Below, in pieces: positions 4,642-6,279 of a stretch of DNA of 6,279 bases. Location: assembly GCA_964511215.1 (NCBI GenBank), contig CAZEER010000095.1, positions 1-6,279 of the forward strand. Direction: 5' to 3'. Origin of the DNA: CAZEER01 sp964511215. GTDB lineage: Bacteria; Fidelibacterota; Marinisomatia; Marinisomatales; UBA1611. Below the pieces are notes generated by a model. That model did not search any database. It was given only the letters and a program-made list of their open reading frames with translations, and was not told where the DNA came from. The position numbers were made by a program, and so were the translations under genes. Numbering within the stretch: position 1 is the stretch's first letter; the number at the start of each line of letters is the position of its first letter.

Positions 4642-5898
4642 ATGATTAATCTAATGAAATATGTAAAACTTATGGTGTCTGAGATCTGGATGCTATGTAT
4701 TGATATGTCACCTTATCTTCTGTTGGGTATGTTTGTTTCAGGATTAATTTCCATATTTGTTGATAAAAATATTGTAATGAAACAAATAGGCCCAAAAAAT
4801 TTCACATCTATATTAAAATCAACATTATTTGGGATACCATTACCACTTTGTTCATGCGGTGTTATACCTGTTGCAGCAACGCTGCGAGAATCTGGTGCGT
4901 CTAAAGGTTCCACAGCATCATTCCTAGTTTCCACACCACAGACAGGTATAGACAGTATATTCCTTACATACGGGATGCTTGGACCTATATTTGCTTTATT
5001 TAGACCCTTGGCTGCTTTGGCCTCTGGAGTTTTTAGTGGAATAGTCATAAATAAACTAGATGATGAGACACATCATCATTCAAAATCATCACATTATATA
5101 TCAAAGAATATTTCTCTTGGGCAAAGGATATTGTCAGGATTCAGATATGGCTTTTTAACTCTACCAGCGGATATTGTTGTGCCTTTATTTCAAGGACTAA
5201 TTGTTGCTGCTGCAATTGCAATTTTTATTCCTCCTGATATCATAGCTGAATATTTTATCTCAAAATCTTTTGTGTTGTATTTATTAATGCTTCTTGTATC
5301 GTTACCAATGTATGTGTGTGCAACAGCATCCATACCAATAGCCGTAGCTCTTATGGCAAAAGGAATTTCAGCGGGTGCAGCTTTTGTATTTTTAATGGCT
5401 GGGCCTGCGACAAATGCTTCTTCAATTGCGGTAATTAGAAACATCTTAGGCAAAAAAACTCTTATGTATTATTTATTACTTATCTCAATCACAGCAATTA
5501 TTTCTGGAATAATCCTTGATAAATTTTTCACTGTTTCGCCAATATCTATAACAAATTTATCGCATGAACATCATACAGATGGTTTAGTATCTTTGGTTTT
5601 TACCATATTATTTATTTTGATTCTCGTAAACTCTTATATATACAAATTAAAAGACGGTATTATAAAGTCCACTAATAATATTAGTCTAGATTTATCAGAT
5701 ACAGATTTACAATTTAAAGTCAATGGAATGACGTGTAGTCACTGCAAGGAAAGTGTAGAGAGTGTGATTCGTAGCTTTAAAAGTGTTATTAATACCACAA
5801 TTAATCTTTCTACTGGTGACGTTCTTATTAAAGGTAGTGAATTGGATGAAGCAGCAATAAAAGAAAAAATTACTAGTATAGGGTTCACCGTTGATTGA
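4642..5898 (+). CDS. SO_0444-type Cu/Zn efflux permease with C-terminal heavy-metal-associated domain
   Basis: An inner-membrane permease of the ArsP_1/UPF0718 superfamily, closest in layout to the SO_0444 Cu/Zn efflux transporters. It is 418 residues from this start. Helix 1 contains MSPYLLLGMFVSGLI (22-36). The permease signature PLPLCSCGVIPVAATLRESG (66-85) has the paired cysteines C70 and C72, followed by STPQTGIDSI (97-106). The second half repeats the pattern with PMYVCATASIPIAVALMAKG (222-241) and AGPATNASSIAVIRN (253-267). A His-rich loop (THHHSKSSH, 143-151) joins the halves, and SHEHHTDG (307-314) is a second His patch. The C-terminus (about 357-418) is an HMA domain with GMTCSHC (362-368), whose two cysteines would bind Cu(I) or Zn(II) and pass it to the channel. 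The frame opens with GTG at 4588 (18 more residues, not family-like). ATG 4642 or ATG 4654 puts the protein start just before the first conserved helix. It is the last gene of the MarC operon. Confidence 0.92.
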   Translation: MINLMKYVKLMVSEIWMLCIDMSPYLLLGMFVSGLISIFVDKNIVMKQIGPKNFTSILKSTLFGIPLPLCSCGVIPVAATLRESGASKGSTASFLVSTPQTGIDSIFLTYGMLGPIFALFRPLAALASGVFSGIVINKLDDETHHHSKSSHYISKNISLGQRILSGFRYGFLTLPADIVVPLFQGLIVAAAIAIFIPPDIIAEYFISKSFVLYLLMLLVSLPMYVCATASIPIAVALMAKGISAGAAFVFLMAGPATNASSIAVIRNILGKKTLMYYLLLISITAIISGIILDKFFTVSPISITNLSHEHHTDGLVSLVFTILFILILVNSYIYKLKDGIIKSTNNISLDLSDTDLQFKVNGMTCSHCKESVESVIRSFKSVINTTINLSTGDVLIKGSELDEAAIKEKITSIGFTVD

Positions 5899-5960
5899 AA
5901 ATTTTTAGAAATTTTTGATTACAACAGATCATCCACGTTTCTCTCACAAAAATATTTTAT

Positions 5961-5990
5961 ATATAATTACATCTTCATTGGTAATTATAT
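5961..5990. repeat. Inverted repeat after the Cu/Zn exporter
   Basis: ATATAATTAC (5961-5970) and GTAATTATAT (5981-5990) form a perfect 10-bp stem around a 10-base loop. It lies 62 bases after the exporter stop and is not followed by a T-run. It has the same 10-10-10 geometry as the repeat after the chitinase gene. It may be a weak terminator, an mRNA 3' structure or an operator for the next gene. Confidence 0.45.
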
Positions 5991-6001
5991 TAGATTCATA
6001 C

Positions 6002-6023
6002 AAATAGTAATTACTATTTTTTT
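6002..6023 (+). terminator. 18-bp palindrome with T-run, weak terminator or operator
   Basis: AAATAGTAATTACTATTT (6002-6019) is a perfect palindrome. As RNA it could fold as a 7-bp stem with an AATT loop, followed by a run that extends the Ts to 6023. The stem has only one G-C pair, so termination would be inefficient. The position, about 40 bases before the next start codon, also suits an operator. It shares CAAATAGTAAT with the region after the chitinase gene. Confidence 0.35.
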
Positions 6024-6060
6024 GGAAAAATATCGCAATCTAAAATTTGAGAGTGCCAAC

Positions 6061-6279
6061 ATGTTCAAGTCTTCTACAGCCAATCATACATTAATCTATT
6101 TATTTTTCTTTTCAACCCTACTTGCGCAGGGACAGTATTATAATGATAGGGCAATTTTCTATATTGATAATAGAGTGATTGATTTTCGTATTGAAGATGA
6201 CCTAAAGACTACTTCCGTAGCTGCAATTAATAATATTTTATCTGAACATATTGTTAAATCAGTAGATAAATGGCTACCT
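6061..6279 (+). CDS. N-terminal fragment of an exported protein, cut by the window end
   Basis: An open frame of 73 codons that runs off the right edge without a stop. The start MFKSSTANHTLIYLFFFSTLLAQG is a good signal peptide: a Lys and polar n-region, a hydrophobic core LIYLFFFSTLL, and a likely cleavage after LLAQ. The mature part (YYNDRAIFYIDNRVIDFRIE...) looks like alternating strands and then a helix (AAINNILSEHIVKSVDKWLP). The pattern 'strand - short loop - helix ending in a start of V-x-x-x-W-L-P' resembles the inhibitory prodomain of secreted subtilisin-like (S8) proteases, but that is a weak impression from one segment. A weak GAGAG lies 7 bases before the ATG. The frame is also open upstream to a TTG at 6022, which I reject because it would place 13 residues before the signal peptide. 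The gene is separated by 162 bases from the exporter and by two inverted repeats, so it is probably its own transcription unit. Confidence 0.75.
   Translation, partial: MFKSSTANHTLIYLFFFSTLLAQGQYYNDRAIFYIDNRVIDFRIEDDLKTTSVAAINNILSEHIVKSVDKWLP

Noticed and set aside
4713..5453. Minus-strand open frames opposite the Cu/Zn exporter (4713-5048 and 5190-5453)
   Set aside because: They overlap the conserved permease core, including LCSC and AGPATNASS, and have no family features or start signals.

Overview
The window is AT-rich (about two thirds A+T by eye) and bacterial. It holds eight genes or gene fragments and one 100-N assembly gap at 2219-2318. The best taxonomic clue is the chitinase C-terminus: a YPNPFNP motif followed by a roughly 80-residue domain of the Por/type IX secretion sorting type. 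This ending is common in Marinimicrobia (SAR406), Ignavibacteria and other members of the Fibrobacteres-Chlorobi-Bacteroidetes group. With the low GC and a secreted chitinase, a marine uncultivated FCB bacterium, perhaps Marinimicrobia, is my inference. No rRNA or marker gene is present to confirm it.

Left of the gap, everything reads leftward. An XRE-type helix-turn-helix regulator (1872-2201) is followed by a radical SAM/SPASM-like protein (524-1726). That gene overlaps by 4 bp (ATGA) a compact Rossmann-fold, SDR-like protein (6-527). The last two look like the start of a translationally coupled operon running off the left edge, possibly in a surface-polysaccharide or sugar-modification cluster. 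A perfect TATAAT with an adjacent inverted repeat lies between the regulator and the radical SAM gene.

Right of the gap, everything reads rightward. First is a secreted GH18 chitinase (2367-3692) with an intact catalytic DxxDxDxE motif but Gly in place of the usual Asp after the active-site Tyr. Next is a probable membrane and metal operon: a MarC-family membrane protein (3803-4447), a 44-codon single-helix membrane microprotein overlapping it by ATGA (4444-4578), and an SO_0444-type Cu/Zn efflux permease with a C-terminal heavy-metal-binding domain (4642-5898). After a spacer with inverted repeats comes the N-terminus of another exported protein (6061 to the window end).

The two halves are joined only by the gap, so the apparent divergent arrangement of regulator and chitinase is unproven. 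The genes are mostly recognisable families. The items most worth a second look are the unlisted microprotein, the altered chitinase active site, the compact SDR coupled to the radical SAM enzyme, and the palindromes placed at promoters. I see no tRNA, rRNA, CRISPR array or insertion sequence, and no gene-free stretch over 300 bases.
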